The notes below the pieces were generated by a model. That model worked only from the letters and a program-made list of their open reading frames with translations. It made no database searches and was not told the origin of the DNA. From assembly GCA_032622095.1 (NCBI GenBank), contig CP136064.1, forward strand, positions 144,167,954 through 144,231,953: a stretch of 64,000 nucleotides of DNA, written 5' to 3'. The position numbers and the translations under genes are program-made. This document shows, one piece after another, positions 46,931 through 58,989 of the stretch. Source of the DNA: Siphonodentalium dalli (lineage: Eukaryota; Mollusca; Scaphopoda; Gadilida; Siphonodentaliidae). How positions within the stretch are numbered: position 1 is the stretch's first letter; each line of letters starts with the position of its first letter.

Positions 46931-48262
46931 CCAGCCACCGTAGCTTATGGAACATTCTGTTTTAGTATTAAATTTGGAGAAACCCGACCAGCATCAATGT
47001 AACAACTACAACAACTCACCTATGCCAATGATATGTTTAGACAAATAGATGTGGATAGGGTGGTATTGTTAAAAAATGTTAAACAATGTTATCATGTCCA
47101 TGTTTATTGCTAAATATTGTTGGGCTTATATAGATGGTTGTTCTATAATTCCTTGTCGAGTTTATCCAAATTGGGAGTTTATATTATGTTCATCTGAGTA
47201 TAAAGAAAACACTTTCTCCGTCCACTCGATTCCTCCCCGGAATACATGTTTCACATACTAAATTAACATCTTAGTCAACATAACACATCTCTCCCTCAAA
47301 TACTTTGCCACAAGAATAAAAATAAATTGTCAGTATAAATAGGCAAGACATCTCTGGACACGTTCTAAGAGATAATTTATTTATAAGAAGATATATATAT
47401 GTGCATTGTGTGCTTGGTCTTATATATAGTACGACACAGTAAGATACAAGTGACACAGTGCGGGGACAATACTGTGTCGAAGAACATAGTTAAGGGGGCC
47501 CTTCCATCATCCTTCATAATGTATCATCACTCCATCTGTTGTGAACAAACCATCGACTTAGGCTTAATGGATCTTTCTCCCCCAATAATATACTTGGCTT
47601 TGAACCGGCCATGGTATTTTCCCGTAAATGAGATAGTGTCTATAGTCAGATGGTATTGGTTATGTTCAAATGGTGACACAGATCTGAAACTGTACATGTT
47701 TGTGCTCCACGGGCCATTGATCATTATAAGATCGAGAAACTTAGTCTAGGAAATTACCAGGAATTCACTGGAAATTTCAATTATAGCTTATAGGGTCGTA
47801 ATTCAACGTTTGCGTTTCCGATACAGTTAATACCCAAATGTGAAATTTGAGATATACTTGGTCGTCAAAGTGAACCAGATGTCTTATTTAAGGTTAGCAA
47901 CGGTTGCTAATCAAATACCACAATTGCGTACTAATCATTTATTGGTATTGCCTTAATTTAGTCAGTGTCTAATCACATGGTGCTGGCTTTGTTCAAAGTT
48001 GGGCACATGCATGTCAGAAACTATATATGCAGCCATGTTCTGCATAGGCCACTGATCATTATAAGATCGGGAGACTTTGCCACCGGACCCGATAGCTCAT
48101 TAGTAGCGGTTACTAAGCACCTACTCGGAATGCAGGAAAATGCATCTCTGGTTGATACCTATTTTACTCATTAAGGGTCAGACGCACGTTTTGCCAAAAT
48201 TTCCTGGTATTTCAAAATGTATTTTCTCTAAATCTATCAGGAATATCTTTGTGAAATTTTGT
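46931..48262. other. No recognisable gene
   Basis: The ORF at 47399-47749 (116 aa) has no domain I recognise. Part of it (TGATCATTATAAGATCG) recurs at 48055, so it is probably repeat-derived. Confidence 0.35.
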
Positions 48263-48590
48263 ACAAGAGATTATTGTGGTACCATACATAAGAACCATTG
48301 GACATTTGGTTATTATAATCTCATTTACTTTACTTTTATGGCATGAAAAATCTTTAAAATTTCACTGTGTTCAGGTACCGAGAACTACTGTAAAACAGAT
48401 TTTTTTCGAAAGTGCATTTCATATATACAAGAGATTATTGTGGTACCATACATAAGAACCATTGAACATTTGGTTATTATAATCTCATTTACTTTACTTT
48501 TATGGCATGAAAAATCTTTAAAATTTCACTGTGTTCAGGTACCGAGAACTACTGTAAAACAGATTTTTTTCGAAAGTGCATTTCATATAT
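48263..48590. repeat. 164-bp direct tandem duplication
   Basis: Two almost identical copies start ACAAGAGATTATTGTGGTAC at 48263 and 48427, implying a recent event. Confidence 0.95.
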
Positions 48591-49282
48591 ACATGATATC
48601 ATATCTGAAGATCATGAGAGGAGACTTAATTTTTCTTGATTCATGAAATTAAATGATTATTTTCATTCAGAAAGACAACTACCATAAATAATTTTTTATT
48701 AATGAGAATTTTCATGCCATGCTTGTTGGTCATTGAAAAATTGGGCTCAGTTGAGTTCTGGGTCATGGGTTCATAACCAAGTTAAATCTGACCACCATAT
48801 CTCTTAACACTGTGGCCTAATTTCTGTTGATTGCTCCCTGCTTGAGTGGACAGCACCACATTTGAACATTTGTTTTCATTGGGCTGGCATATTTGTGACT
48901 GCTTTATTCTTCATTATAATACATGGGGTATGATGCTATAATATGCAATTAAAAAGCTAACTCAACAATATGATACAAATGAAGCCTCCTCTCATGGAGT
49001 CAAGACAATAAGCTATTTGATGACTGACATGTTGTTTGAAATTATCAATTTTTCTGGCAGTTCTCGGTACCTAAAGGGACAGAAACGAAACAAATATTTT
49101 CAACCTCTCAAATGTATTAAAATTCTTTATAGTTATTTTCTCTTTATAATTGCTCTGATTCTATGTATAATGAAAATGATCATATGTAAAATTCAAGATT
49201 TTTCACCAGATAGATCCAGAGAAATTCTTTGTTGAAAATCATTTGCAATTTCTGGCTGGATTTACTGTGATTTATACAAAAC
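48591..49282. other. No recognisable feature
   Basis: AT-rich. A second GTTCTCGGTACCT motif near 49060 lies inverted relative to GGTACCGAGAAC at 48376 and 48540, suggesting a loosely palindromic neighbourhood. No gene visible. Confidence 0.35.
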
Positions 49283-50309
49283 GTGCGTCTCCCCCTTAAG
49301 CTCTACTCTAGTGGAAATTCGAATTTACTTGATTTTCACAGCTATACACGAAGCGTGGAGATTAACTGTGGTCAGAATATTGATGCTGAATGTTGGGTTT
49401 CAGTCGCTGCACTGACGTTGGTCAAATGTAACTGCCTATGTATGAGTAGTGTCTGGACCAACCAACACGTACCAAGCTTGAAAAGCTTCAATCGCACAAC
49501 TTCCGGTAAGCTACGTGACATATACATTCAAGAATGGTGGGCAACAATATCGAAATCAAGCAAATTCGCATTTTATCGGATTATAAAGTCAAATTTTGAA
49601 CGAGAGAATTATCTATCCCTTGATGACAATAGAGCAGTTCAAAACACTTTAGCTTTCCGCACTAGAAACCACAAACTCCCTATAGAACTCCGTGCTTGGA
49701 CGAATACCGATTATTCCGACAGAATCTGCACTATGTAATCTCGAAATCGGCGATGAATATCACATGGTACTGAAGTGTAGGGAACTTAGCGAATTAAGAA
49801 TAACATATCTAAAACCCTACTTCTATCAGAGACCAAACACTTATAAATTAGCCGCTCTATTTAACTCCCGAAATAATAAGACAGTTAAAAATTGTCAGTA
49901 TTTATTAGGAAGGTCCTTGAGATATTTAGGTCCCCCTGAGGCTTACTACCAGCAGCCTGTCGAACTTAAACAGTTTAGGTAAAGAATATCGTCCACCCCA
50001 TTTCTACATGTATACCTGTAATGACCATACAGTGATTACCAAAGTGATTGACCACCTGACCGGGGCGGGATGGTGGGTTGTTTTTCGGGATTTGGTCGGG
50101 GTGTGGCTTGTTGCCATTCATCGGAAAGCTATCGCCGAGAGCTTTCCGATGGATGGTGACTGGGTCCTGAGGGGCTGCCCATGGTTCTTCTGTGGTTGGG
50201 TGGTCGGTTTCCTTGGGCATTGCTGTATATATATACATTGTATTTATGTATACAACTCTTCTGTAATGTCTATATTGACGATCTGAATAAACTTAATTGA
50301 ATTGAATAA
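49283..50309 (+). pseudogene. LINE reverse transcriptase C-terminus plus 3'UTR, frameshifted
   Basis: The first frame (to the stop at 49738) includes KLRDIYIQEWWATISKSSKF, FYRIIKSNF and AFRTRNHKLPIEL. The +1 frame continues from about 49692 with GRIP, then CNLEIGDEYHMVLKC and a YL..Y tail ending at 49982. The C..(C)...IGDE.H....C cluster is the C-terminal cysteine/histidine motif of many invertebrate endonuclease-reverse transcriptase LINEs. The polymerase core is absent, so the copy is 5'-truncated. The 3'UTR holds a hairpin and ends near 50309 in TTAATTGAATTGAAT after an AATAAA signal. Confidence 0.8.
50114..50156 (+). other. Stem-loop in LINE 3'UTR
   Basis: CCATTCATCGGAAAGCT (50114-50130) pairs with AGCTTTCCGATGGATGG (50140-50156), with one G-T pair and a 9-nt loop. 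A conserved 3' stem-loop could be the reverse transcriptase recognition element, as known for some LINEs. That role is inferred. Confidence 0.7.
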
Positions 50310-51529
50310 TTGGGAAGCGTGAAAGCAAAGCCTATACCGCTATAGTAAAGATCTCAGCTGCACCGAAATGTCCGTTTATCAGCAGCACAAATCCTGCGAA
50401 AACACAGATTCTCTCAGTGCATGTGGGATAGACTCCTATGACAACGATTGAGTTAATGACAACGAACAACCACCATCTATACCTGTGTATGTGTGACACT
50501 ACATCCCGTTATGATCAACGATGTGGTTTTAAAACTAGTCAGTGGACAACAATACAGACAAGTATCAAATAAAACAATGATATAATATGTAATCACACCG
50601 TGAACAGTCTTGTTGTGAATATTTTCATTTGATTCAACAGGCTGCATATTATCGAAACTACAAAACCATTCGACACTTACTTTTGCCAATTACTGTGTCT
50701 TGAGGCATAACTGTATCATATGTTGCAACCATTAAATCACGGATAGTTAGTGGGTCAAACACGAGTGTTAAACTTCATATATTTGCGCACGATTGCCAAT
50801 AAGTGATATTACAATCAACGTTTGAGCATAACACGGAATTCTCCATAGGGTTAAGTGTTAAATTTTGATCGCAACTGTAGCCAGTAAGAATCATCTGATC
50901 ACATCCATTCCTTTTAAAACTACGTCTGTGTTTCATACTTAGTATTTTTTAGGAATATCAGTACGCGCATATCATCATACGCGAAATGGCGCCATCGATC
51001 TATCCAAAGTACTAGAATCTCCATAGGGCTCAGTGTTAAATTTTGATCACAACTGTAGCCAACAAGAATGAACCGATCACATCAAAATTTTCAAAAATAC
51101 ATATAATGGTCATATCTAGTAGTTTGGATAAGTTTGAAATCGCACCGATCACCATACGCCAGATGGAACCATATACCGTTTTCTGTAAATACGAAACGCT
51201 CTCTAAATGATGTTGACCCCGATTTAGGCCGACCCGCCAAAATTCAAGAATGGAAACAAGTCAATCCCGAAAACACACCTACTAGGCATACATAATCCGT
51301 TTTCAGATCGCTTTTAACAAACAAAAAACGCAAAATGACATAAGGAATCCGACTATATAATATTGCAGGCCTCGGTGGTTGTTTTACGCGTCTGACTCCC
51401 TGGTACCAATGTATCTGTCTGCTGATTTGAAACTGCTTGTTTAGTTAGATTGGATGTGGTTTGTTCTGATTCAAACAGCCTGTCTGCTTTCCTGGCAGGA
51501 ATTAAAGGACCTTCGGGTACAGTATGAGG
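50310..51529. other. No gene; degenerate repeat of about 180 bp at 50830-51180
   Basis: Two units (near 50836 and 51016) share CTCCATAGGG, GTGTTAAATTTTGATC, ACTGTAGCC, AAGAAT and GATCACATC, with a partial third. No coding sequence recognised. Confidence 0.5.
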
Positions 51530-53135
51530 CAGGGATGGGGTAATTGTAATTTGTAATTGTAATTGATTGTAATTAATTACATTTTTTCAAGTAATTGCTT
51601 GTAATTGAGTTTATTCTCAATTACATGTAATTGCAATTGTAATTGGTTAGGATGTAGTTGTAATTGTAATTAGGGTCTAATTTCAATTACTTCAAAATCA
51701 CAGGTGCTTGTTTCTTCTCAAAGTTATCTTTCATGATTCATCCAATGGTTTCTTCAAATGTTTTTTTTCCAAATTTCAAAGTGTAACACTGGTGACTGGC
51801 TATCACTATGTTGTCACAACACTGAGTTTTTATCCACTGTGTCTCAATGGTGAATTATGTTGACACCTCCTGTTTGTTTGCTTAAGCATTGCTAATGCTA
51901 TCAACATGTCTACACAAAATATGGCAGCATTTTAATTTGCAGAAAGACACATCGTGTCCTATGAAAGCGAAGTGCAAACTTTGCCCCACTACAATATCCA
52001 GTTCCAAAAAAGTTACCTCCAATTTTGCGACACATCTGAAGGTAAGTTTCCATTCCTATGTATTAGTTTTGTTTAATTCCATTGACATATAACTTCAGTC
52101 ATATGGTGGTATATGCATTGTTTCTTGTCCCTTCTAATTTGCAACTGAATGACAAAGTGGGAACAAATAATCCCCCAATTAGCACTGTCTAGTGGAGGCA
52201 TTGTGTTACCAGTAAGCTGGTGGACACAAAGGCTAATTAAGTTTATGACTCTAATTAACAATCAGAGTGTTGATTATCTCATTGTCCTTTACAATTGGCC
52301 TGGCTGTGTGTCTGACTTACTGAGATAGTCTTATTCCCTTAATAAATAAATGATGGATACATGTGTGTTACTAAAATATTATTTTCATTTTATAGCGAAA
52401 GCATCAAGATGTCTATGCATCCACAGTCAAACAAGCACCATCAGCAAGTGATCAACAACCTACTAGGGTCTGCCAGTATGCAAAAACATCGGTCAAGAAT
52501 GCCAAAGCATTGAAGATAGTTAGCAAAGTTCATAAATCTCTGATATCATTCCAATTTCTAGAAGATCAACCCCAACTACAAGCTGCCAATGTAACACGCT
52601 GGAATTGCCAGCTATAAATCATGATTCGCTCAGTTCTACGAACACCTAGCGCACCAGATGACACGCTCAGCTCAACCATATATTAAATGGACCCACCGGG
52701 TCACCCATCACACCCCATATTAAAGCTCGTGGGCTCTTCCCCAAATAATCCATCCATTCAATTAAATCAAAGAGATAACATTAATCCAATTGTGTCCGCT
52801 TTTGCCGTGTTCAGACATGACTATTTTCTGTGTGCCTATCTCCAACAACAACAACCGTGGGGTGAAGGAGAAGATCACTCGATCTTTTCGATCATCCCGG
52901 GCGCTTCGCGCCAATCTACTCACTTTATTATCTACGAACACCTATACTGGACTCAGTACATTGGCTGCTCTGTACCAAGTGTGCTTCACTGTGTATTTCA
53001 TCTTGCGTGTATTAAATGTATGTTTTGTTATTAAATAGAGTTTATATAAATAAAAAGTGTTCACACTTCAATGATGTGCTGAAATGTAATTGTAATTGAA
53101 TTACATTTCAAAGTAATTGTAATTAATTACAGGGT
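51530..53135 (+). mobile_element. Deleted hAT transposon copy
   Basis: The left end CAGGGATGGGGTAATTG is a typical hAT terminus, followed by GTAATT/AATTAC subterminal repeats (51541-51680). Similar subterminal repeats occur at 53085-53135, but the matching CCATCCCTG end is missing and a LINE fragment abuts. A BED-finger transposase remnant lies between. Confidence 0.6.
51889..52617 (+). pseudogene. hAT transposase remnant with BED zinc finger, two exons
   Basis: Exon 1 (51889-52041) reads KIWQHFNLQKDTSC, then KAKCKLCPTTISSSKKVTSN, then FATHLK. It ends at AAG|GTAAGT. Exon 2 begins after TTTTATAG at 52396 with RKHQDVYASTVKQ, which completes the CxxC...HxxxxH BED zinc finger across the splice. 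It continues KALKIVSKVHKS and NVTRWNCQL to a stop at 52615-52617. After the stop the same frame reads IMIRSVLRTP, so the family motif TRWNSQ..MIRSVL is cut by a nonsense codon (probably from AAA). The region between finger and KIV is far shorter than in full hAT transposases, so most of the catalytic domain is deleted. ZBED-like host genes share this finger, but the deletion and flanking termini favour a dead transposon. Confidence 0.75.
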
Positions 53136-53137
53136 AA

Positions 53138-54069
53138 TTAAGGGTTAGAGATGTCTTCTGGTATAGGCACATTATGGAATTGTAGACAATTTATTCGGCT
53201 ATATTGTTCTCCTTTCTCAACCTCAGTGTCGGTGTGCTTGATTGCTTCCTTGAATTTCTTCTCAACGAGGTTTTCGATCCATTCTTTGTCCAAGGACCCA
53301 GTAGGATTTGAATTAGAGTTTTGCATTGCTATCTCTGTCAGTTTCTGATTTTCACCCTTTAGTTGGTGGACTTCAGATTTGAGAGAAGTTATTTCTTGCT
53401 GCATGGTCTGCATCCCATTTTTTTTTACTGAAATAACCTCCTTTTGTGTATTTGATGTGCTTGTTTTTACTGTCTCTTCAATTGTATTATTCATAGTTGC
53501 AAACATATCTGTTAGAATTTTCATTTGGTTCCCCAATGTCTGAAACTCTTGCTTCATGCATTCACTGATTTGGTCTTTAATTGTCTTATTTATGTGTTCG
53601 TCTAATGTATCTTCCCCTGTAGCTACCCCTCTACGTCGTTTCTTTCTTTCTTTTGCTCTGAAAGATTGCATTGACTGGGAAACGGCTTGAAAATTTGATG
53701 CGAAGCTGGTTGGGTGCCTATTGGTGAGTCCTGTGGTGTTGTATTTAAACTCGAAAATTGGCTGGATGGTGGATCAAAAATGGAGTTTGCAAACTGGAGA
53801 GTAATTACATCCGATTGAGATTGGCTTCCAGAAAAATCATAGTTTGTATCAGCCACATAATTTATGACTTCCATCACTGTGTCAGGTTTTGAAATCTCAG
53901 ACTGGATGTCTCCATATGGAACTGTGGTTGTTAATTCAGGATGTTTATCCCCATTTTGTGAATTTGAACAGTTAGTTTTATCATCAGTAGCCATGCTATT
54001 TGTTAAGTCAGACTTATCTTGTGAGGTATTTACAAGTTCATTTTTAGCGTATTCTACCACGCCCGCCAT
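53138..54069 (-). pseudogene. LINE ORF1 remnant, frameshifted and 3'-truncated
   Basis: The minus-strand frame opens MAGVVEYAKNELVNTS at 54069. It runs through an acidic Ser/Thr/Gln-rich region to about 53680, where the frame shifts. The next frame carries a basic patch (KERKKRRRG) and a heptad-rich coiled coil (MQQEITSLKSEVHQLKGENQ). It ends in EQYSRINCLQFHNVPIPEDI. Coiled coil followed by (E)QYSR.N.L.FH.VP is the hallmark of ORF1 proteins of L1/Tx1-type LINEs. The RNA-binding C-terminus is missing because a hAT subterminal repeat abuts at 53138. The upstream region to about 54300 may be its 5'UTR. Confidence 0.75.
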
Positions 54070-54299
54070 TTTGATCGGAGGTTGATTGTGGTCTGTCAGT
54101 ATTTTCCAGTTTCAAACTCGGAAAAACAAATTTCAAAATACCCGATCGGACCGTATAGTTCTCTGTATTAAACCCGCCGAAGATCCAAGGTTGTATATTG
54201 CGTCTCTTTGTTACATTCTTTTCCCCGTTAAATAGCCGAAAAAGAAGGAGCGAAAATTAGCTTGTTATGACTCGGCCGCCATCTTGAATGAAACACTAC

Positions 54300-56757
54300 T
54301 GATCACCACCCCCTCCAGCTCATAACAAGTCCCCTCCGACCGGACTCCCAAGTTCGTAAATACTTTTGCGTACCACCTTTAGGTTGGAATTTCACAACCG
54401 ACACCTCAAACTTTCTCAATTGTTGGAAATTTCCAAGAATCTTTTTTAACAAGACAGTCAATTACTGTGGGTCGCTCACCAGACTTTAAAGACTAAGAAG
54501 ACTGGGACTCTGAAGACTACAAGAGTCAGTACTTGTCAAATTTACTTCAAAATAAGTACCGGTAGTTAGAACAATACACTCCGCTTTGAAATTAAAGTGT
54601 TCACATTGACATACATACACATTCATAATTCAATTATTTCAGATGTAGACATTATGTGTACGTGTGTATTGGAAGACAAAATTGTATTACAATAATATAC
54701 ATAAGAAGATTTGTTTTTAATCTGAATAGTGTATGTTATCAGGAACTGATTCTACAGGTAGTTCATACTCAAATTTAAAAGTTAAATCAGTAGGATAAAA
54801 CAGACAAAGGGTATGAAAGGTTTTAAATAACCACAACAATCATGTAAGTTTAAATAAATTTATCAAACAACTTTATTTTTCTCAGTGCAATTTTTTCCTG
54901 AACAGAAACTGGACCCATCCATAATTAATATCTTGTTATAAAATAATAAGTATTGTGTAAATATTAAAACTAGGAGCCTCTTCTCTTAATCAATGGTCTA
55001 TTATTTTTAAATTCAATTTAGTTTGTGTAATTATTTTTGGGAAAAAAATTACATCTGATTGAACAATTATGCAACCACCCCCGCCAACCCTATGGGCACA
55101 TCCGTGCGAAAATAGGACATGTGTGGTTTATTTGGACGCCTGACTACCAACTCAACAAGCAATGAAACCCTTACCCCATGTACAATTGAGGGAAATCAAG
55201 ACTTTGAAAATAAAACAAAGATATGTGGGTCAACCCTTCTATGACTGGAGCTTCCTGGAATTTTACGTAAATCCTGTGACAATGCATTCTCCTATTTATA
55301 TACTGATCCTCACCTATATAAGAAAATACATTGGCCTAACATTACTTCCTTGACCTTGAAAGCCAGTGCATTCTCGTATATATGTGAAGACTCGCATCAG
55401 ACAATGACTGAACAAGGTATTTAATGCTTCACCAGCGCAGCTCCCACCATGAAAGGTTTAATACTAATACTAACTAGAAATTTTAAACTTCCAATTGGAA
55501 GTTTGATACTTCCATATAATTATCATATATATTCCTATCCAAATCCCCTCTCAATCATTAACTTTCCCATAACCCAAACATTAATCATAACCATACCTAT
55601 CGGCAACCCGTACCATGTCCCAATACTAAATGTTTCTAAAAGCATAACCATGCTCTAACCGTAACCATAACCACAATAATTCTAACTATATCTATAACTT
55701 TGAAAAGTCATGGAATATAAGTAGTGGCTCACCTTTTCGATCGTAATTTTGTTTATCTCGATTATACTATTGAAGTATTTATTTAGTTACAACCATGTAT
55801 ACTTCAGACCTTATAGTCCAGGAGATGTTGGTCGACCTCTGCACCCCCAGGACTTAACTTCACCCCACTAATTTTCTTCCTTAAGGTCTCCTCTAATTTT
55901 TTCACCCACTGACCGACGCGCGAAGCGCGTCCAGTGGGTGTCTATTATCGTAGGACTCATGCGTTTCTGCTGAATTGAACTAGTGCCTATGCGTTTCTGC
56001 TGTGCTGCACTGACGTTTGATCGCAAAATAAAATTATAATCATTATCAAAGCACACGTTTGGATAACACCGCCATAAACAGTGACATATTATGATGTTGA
56101 GCTCGTATCGTGAATAAAATTAGAGTTATAACTTATAAAACTAAGAATTACTGATAAAGTATTTCTACCAATTGAGTAACTAGATTCAGGTTGAGCTGAA
56201 ACTTGAGAACTTTTTAATTTCAACCAATTGAAATGTCGTTGGGAGTGGAAAGTGTTAAGGTTGGGAAGCAACGCAAATGACGTCATCGTAAACAAGGCGC
56301 CTCAAAATAAAATCGTACACATACATGTCTCGCTTCGTCTCGGAAGCTGATTTAAATTCATTCATTTTGACTGTTTCTGTGTCCTAAGATATTAAAAACT
56401 TGCGGGATATCTTTGAATGTGCTTAGGAAGGATTGTATTGATATCTAATTTATTGGATTTACCTCCCAAAAAGGTGAGTTTAAAGCCTGCATTTGTTCAA
56501 TGTGTTGTCAATCTGATTCTGACAGTGACAGCGCTCGTCTGCAACTGTAATTGGCTGAATTCACGTGTTTGAAGCAAACGTTTTCTCCACTCTTTTCTCT
56601 CAAAATGCACCATAATCTGTCAAATTCTCTCAATAATTCTATCTAAATACATCTTAGCTATTGTTCGGATCAGATCTCCCCGCCGAGAGAGCGATATTTT
56701 TACTAAAACGACACTTGAGAAAATGATTGTTAAATTTGTTTACGCTGGTTTACGCTG
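54300..56757. other. No recognisable gene
   Basis: AT-rich. 55560-55700 is a degenerate (CATAAC)n-like simple repeat, which accounts for the ORF at 55449-55658. A GC-rich hairpin occurs at 55903-55940. No coding region supported. Confidence 0.4.
55903..55940. other. GC-rich hairpin
   Basis: CACCCACTG..GACGCGC pairs with GCGCGTCCAGTGGGTG around a GAA loop, with a 3-nt bulge on the left side. It may be a transposon end. Confidence 0.7.
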
Positions 56758-57270
56758 TATTTTTATCATCGAAACAAATCAATTTCTTCCATCTAAAAGA
56801 TAATTACGTACTGGACCCTGCCGTTTTAGGAATATATAAGTATTCCACTCCGAAACACCGAGTCTCAGCTTAAAATTTTGAAAAATAACAGTTTTATCGA
56901 CATAAATCAATTTGAATGGGTCAATCCCATGTTAAAATTTATCATCGAAAAAAATTCATTTATCATCGAAAAAAAATCATTTCTTCCATCTAAAACATAA
57001 TTACGCGATGGACCCTGTCATTTTAGGAATAGATAAGTATTCCACGCAGACATACCAAGTCTCAGCTTAAAATTTTGAAAAATAAGAGTTTTATGGACAT
57101 AAATCGTTTTGAATGGCAAATCGTACATTAAAAATAAAATTTATCATCGAAAAAAAAATCTTTCTGCCATCTAAAACATAATTACGTGCTGGAACCTGTC
57201 ATTTTAGGAATATATAAGACTTTTACAAAGACACACCAAGTCTCAGCTTAAAATTTCTGAGGTGCTCCAT
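56758..57270. repeat. Tandem repeat, about 180-200 bp, three units
   Basis: Units start at 56761, about 56958 and 57139 with TTTATCATCGAAA. Each has TTTCTTCCATCTAAAA, GGACCCTG.C.TTTTAGGAAT and GTCTCAGCTTAAAATTT. Confidence 0.85.
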
Positions 57271-57319
57271 ATTGGACACAAGGGTACATATTTGACAATT
57301 TCTACCTGATAATTGAGCG

Positions 57320-58200
57320 AAAATACAGTCGCATTACTTTATAAGTCAACATTGGGCACTATCACTCGACAAATTTATTTTGGTCTATCGTATCAACCAC
57401 TATTTTCCCCGCATATAGGCTGACTAAGTGTCAACATTGGTCTTTATCGCTCTACTAAATTATATTGTTTCATCAGTATTAACCGCATATCCAGTTATCC
57501 ACATGTAACCAACCCAACTCTAATCCCGGTCCAATTTATTATTTTTTTCATTTTTTCATCGGTAGTCGAGTTATGTACATATTTTTATCATGTGATCAAT
57601 ACTTATGTCTATGGTATTACGTGTACTATGCCGTATACGTATATCAATTGCTATTCCTTTCTATATAATTCTGGTGCCATATTTTGAGATAGAGATAATT
57701 TCAGACCCCCCCCCCAAATTTTATACAATTGTCGCTACAGTACAGTCGCAATGCATTAAATGGCAACATTGATCACTATAGATCTACTAATTTATGTCAG
57801 TTCATCGTATGAACTCCTTTTACTCCATATAACCAACCCAACATCTAATCCCGGCCCAAATTATTATTTTTCTTTTCATCGGTATAGTTGTGTTATATAC
57901 ATATTTTATAATTTGATTCTAATTTTCATTGTACCACTATAGAAGTCGATAAATAACTATTCTGGCACTATATAGAGATAACTAAGTTTCTGACCCCCCC
58001 CCCTATTTTATAGCCTTGTCGCAACAATAGAGTTGAGTAGCATAATATATCAACATTGGTCATTATCGCTCTTCAAATCTATATCGGTATCAACCCATAT
58101 TTCTCCCCGTATCGCCCACCCTTCCCCAATTTTTCATTTGTATTATAGACTCGTTACATATACATTTTATCATTTGATACTGATCTGTATTCTGTATTTC
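57320..58200. repeat. Degenerate tandem repeat, about 300-350 bp, three units
   Basis: Recurring blocks are CAACATTGG.CACTATC, CGTATCAACC, CCATATAACCAACCCAAC, CCCGG.CCAATTTATTATTTT and TCATCGGTA. The ORFs at 57760-58371 are repeat-derived. Confidence 0.65.
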
Positions 58201-58369
58201 TCTTCAGTTCAACAATGCCAAAATCATAACAGTGCAATGCCTTGTAACCTTTGCTTCAACATGCCGAGTTCCGCTGCAGACGATACAAAACTGACAACAT
58301 TTTGTAAACAGGATTCAAACTCACCAAAACCAAAGGTCCCAAGTCAAGGTCCAAAATCCCCAACACACT

Positions 58370-58628
58370 GATGTGAGGTATAATGATAACCATCTAAATA
58401 ACCAATATAAGGATGTGAGGTATAATGATAACTCCATCTAAATAACCAATACAATGATGCGAGGTTTAATTATAACTCTCATCTACATAACCTGCAATAC
58501 AAGGATGTGAGGTTTAATGATAACCCCATCCACATAACCAATATAAGGATGTGAGGTTTAATGATAACCCCATCCGCATAACCAATATAAGGATGTGAGG
58601 TTAATGATAACTCCATCCACATAACTAC
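58370..58628. repeat. Minisatellite, about 44 bp, six units
   Basis: Six copies of GATGTGAGGTTTAATGATAA followed by CTCCATCCACATAACCAATATAAG, with 58458-58505 the most divergent. Clean boundaries on both sides. Confidence 0.95.
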
Positions 58629-58989
58629 TAAATATGTCTGAAAATTAAACAAAAAAAATTAAATTCCATGATGGCGTCCAATATGGACTACCTAATTCTG
58701 CTCCAAAAACATGTATTTTGAATATATGGATGTTTATGGGGAGAAACCGATTATTTCAATGACATTTTAATCCACTTGGGGCCAAAAGCCGACCTACATG
58801 TACGGGAGCGCGTTTTGAGCGCGACTGTATCTTCAGCATAGGTGCATCTTTAATAAGCCAACAATTGGAATCCCAACAGAAAAGATTGGCGTCGGTCACT
58901 TGCGCATAGACATCATTGATGATCTCTATGGGAAACAAAATTGACATTTAATAGACAATTTCGATTAACCGCAATAACTTAAGGAATTT

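Noticed and set aside
47399-47749. 116-aa plus-strand ORF
   Set aside because: No domain, no splice or expression signal, and part of it belongs to a short repeat also at 48055.
49993-50040. Similarity of the LINE 3'UTR (ATGACCATACAGTGATTACC) to the foldback minisatellite
   Set aside because: Short and low in complexity; not enough to claim shared origin.
55560-55700. Degenerate CATAACC-type repeats as telomere-derived sequence
   Set aside because: Too irregular; it lacks runs of the exact CCCTAA unit expected of an interstitial telomere.
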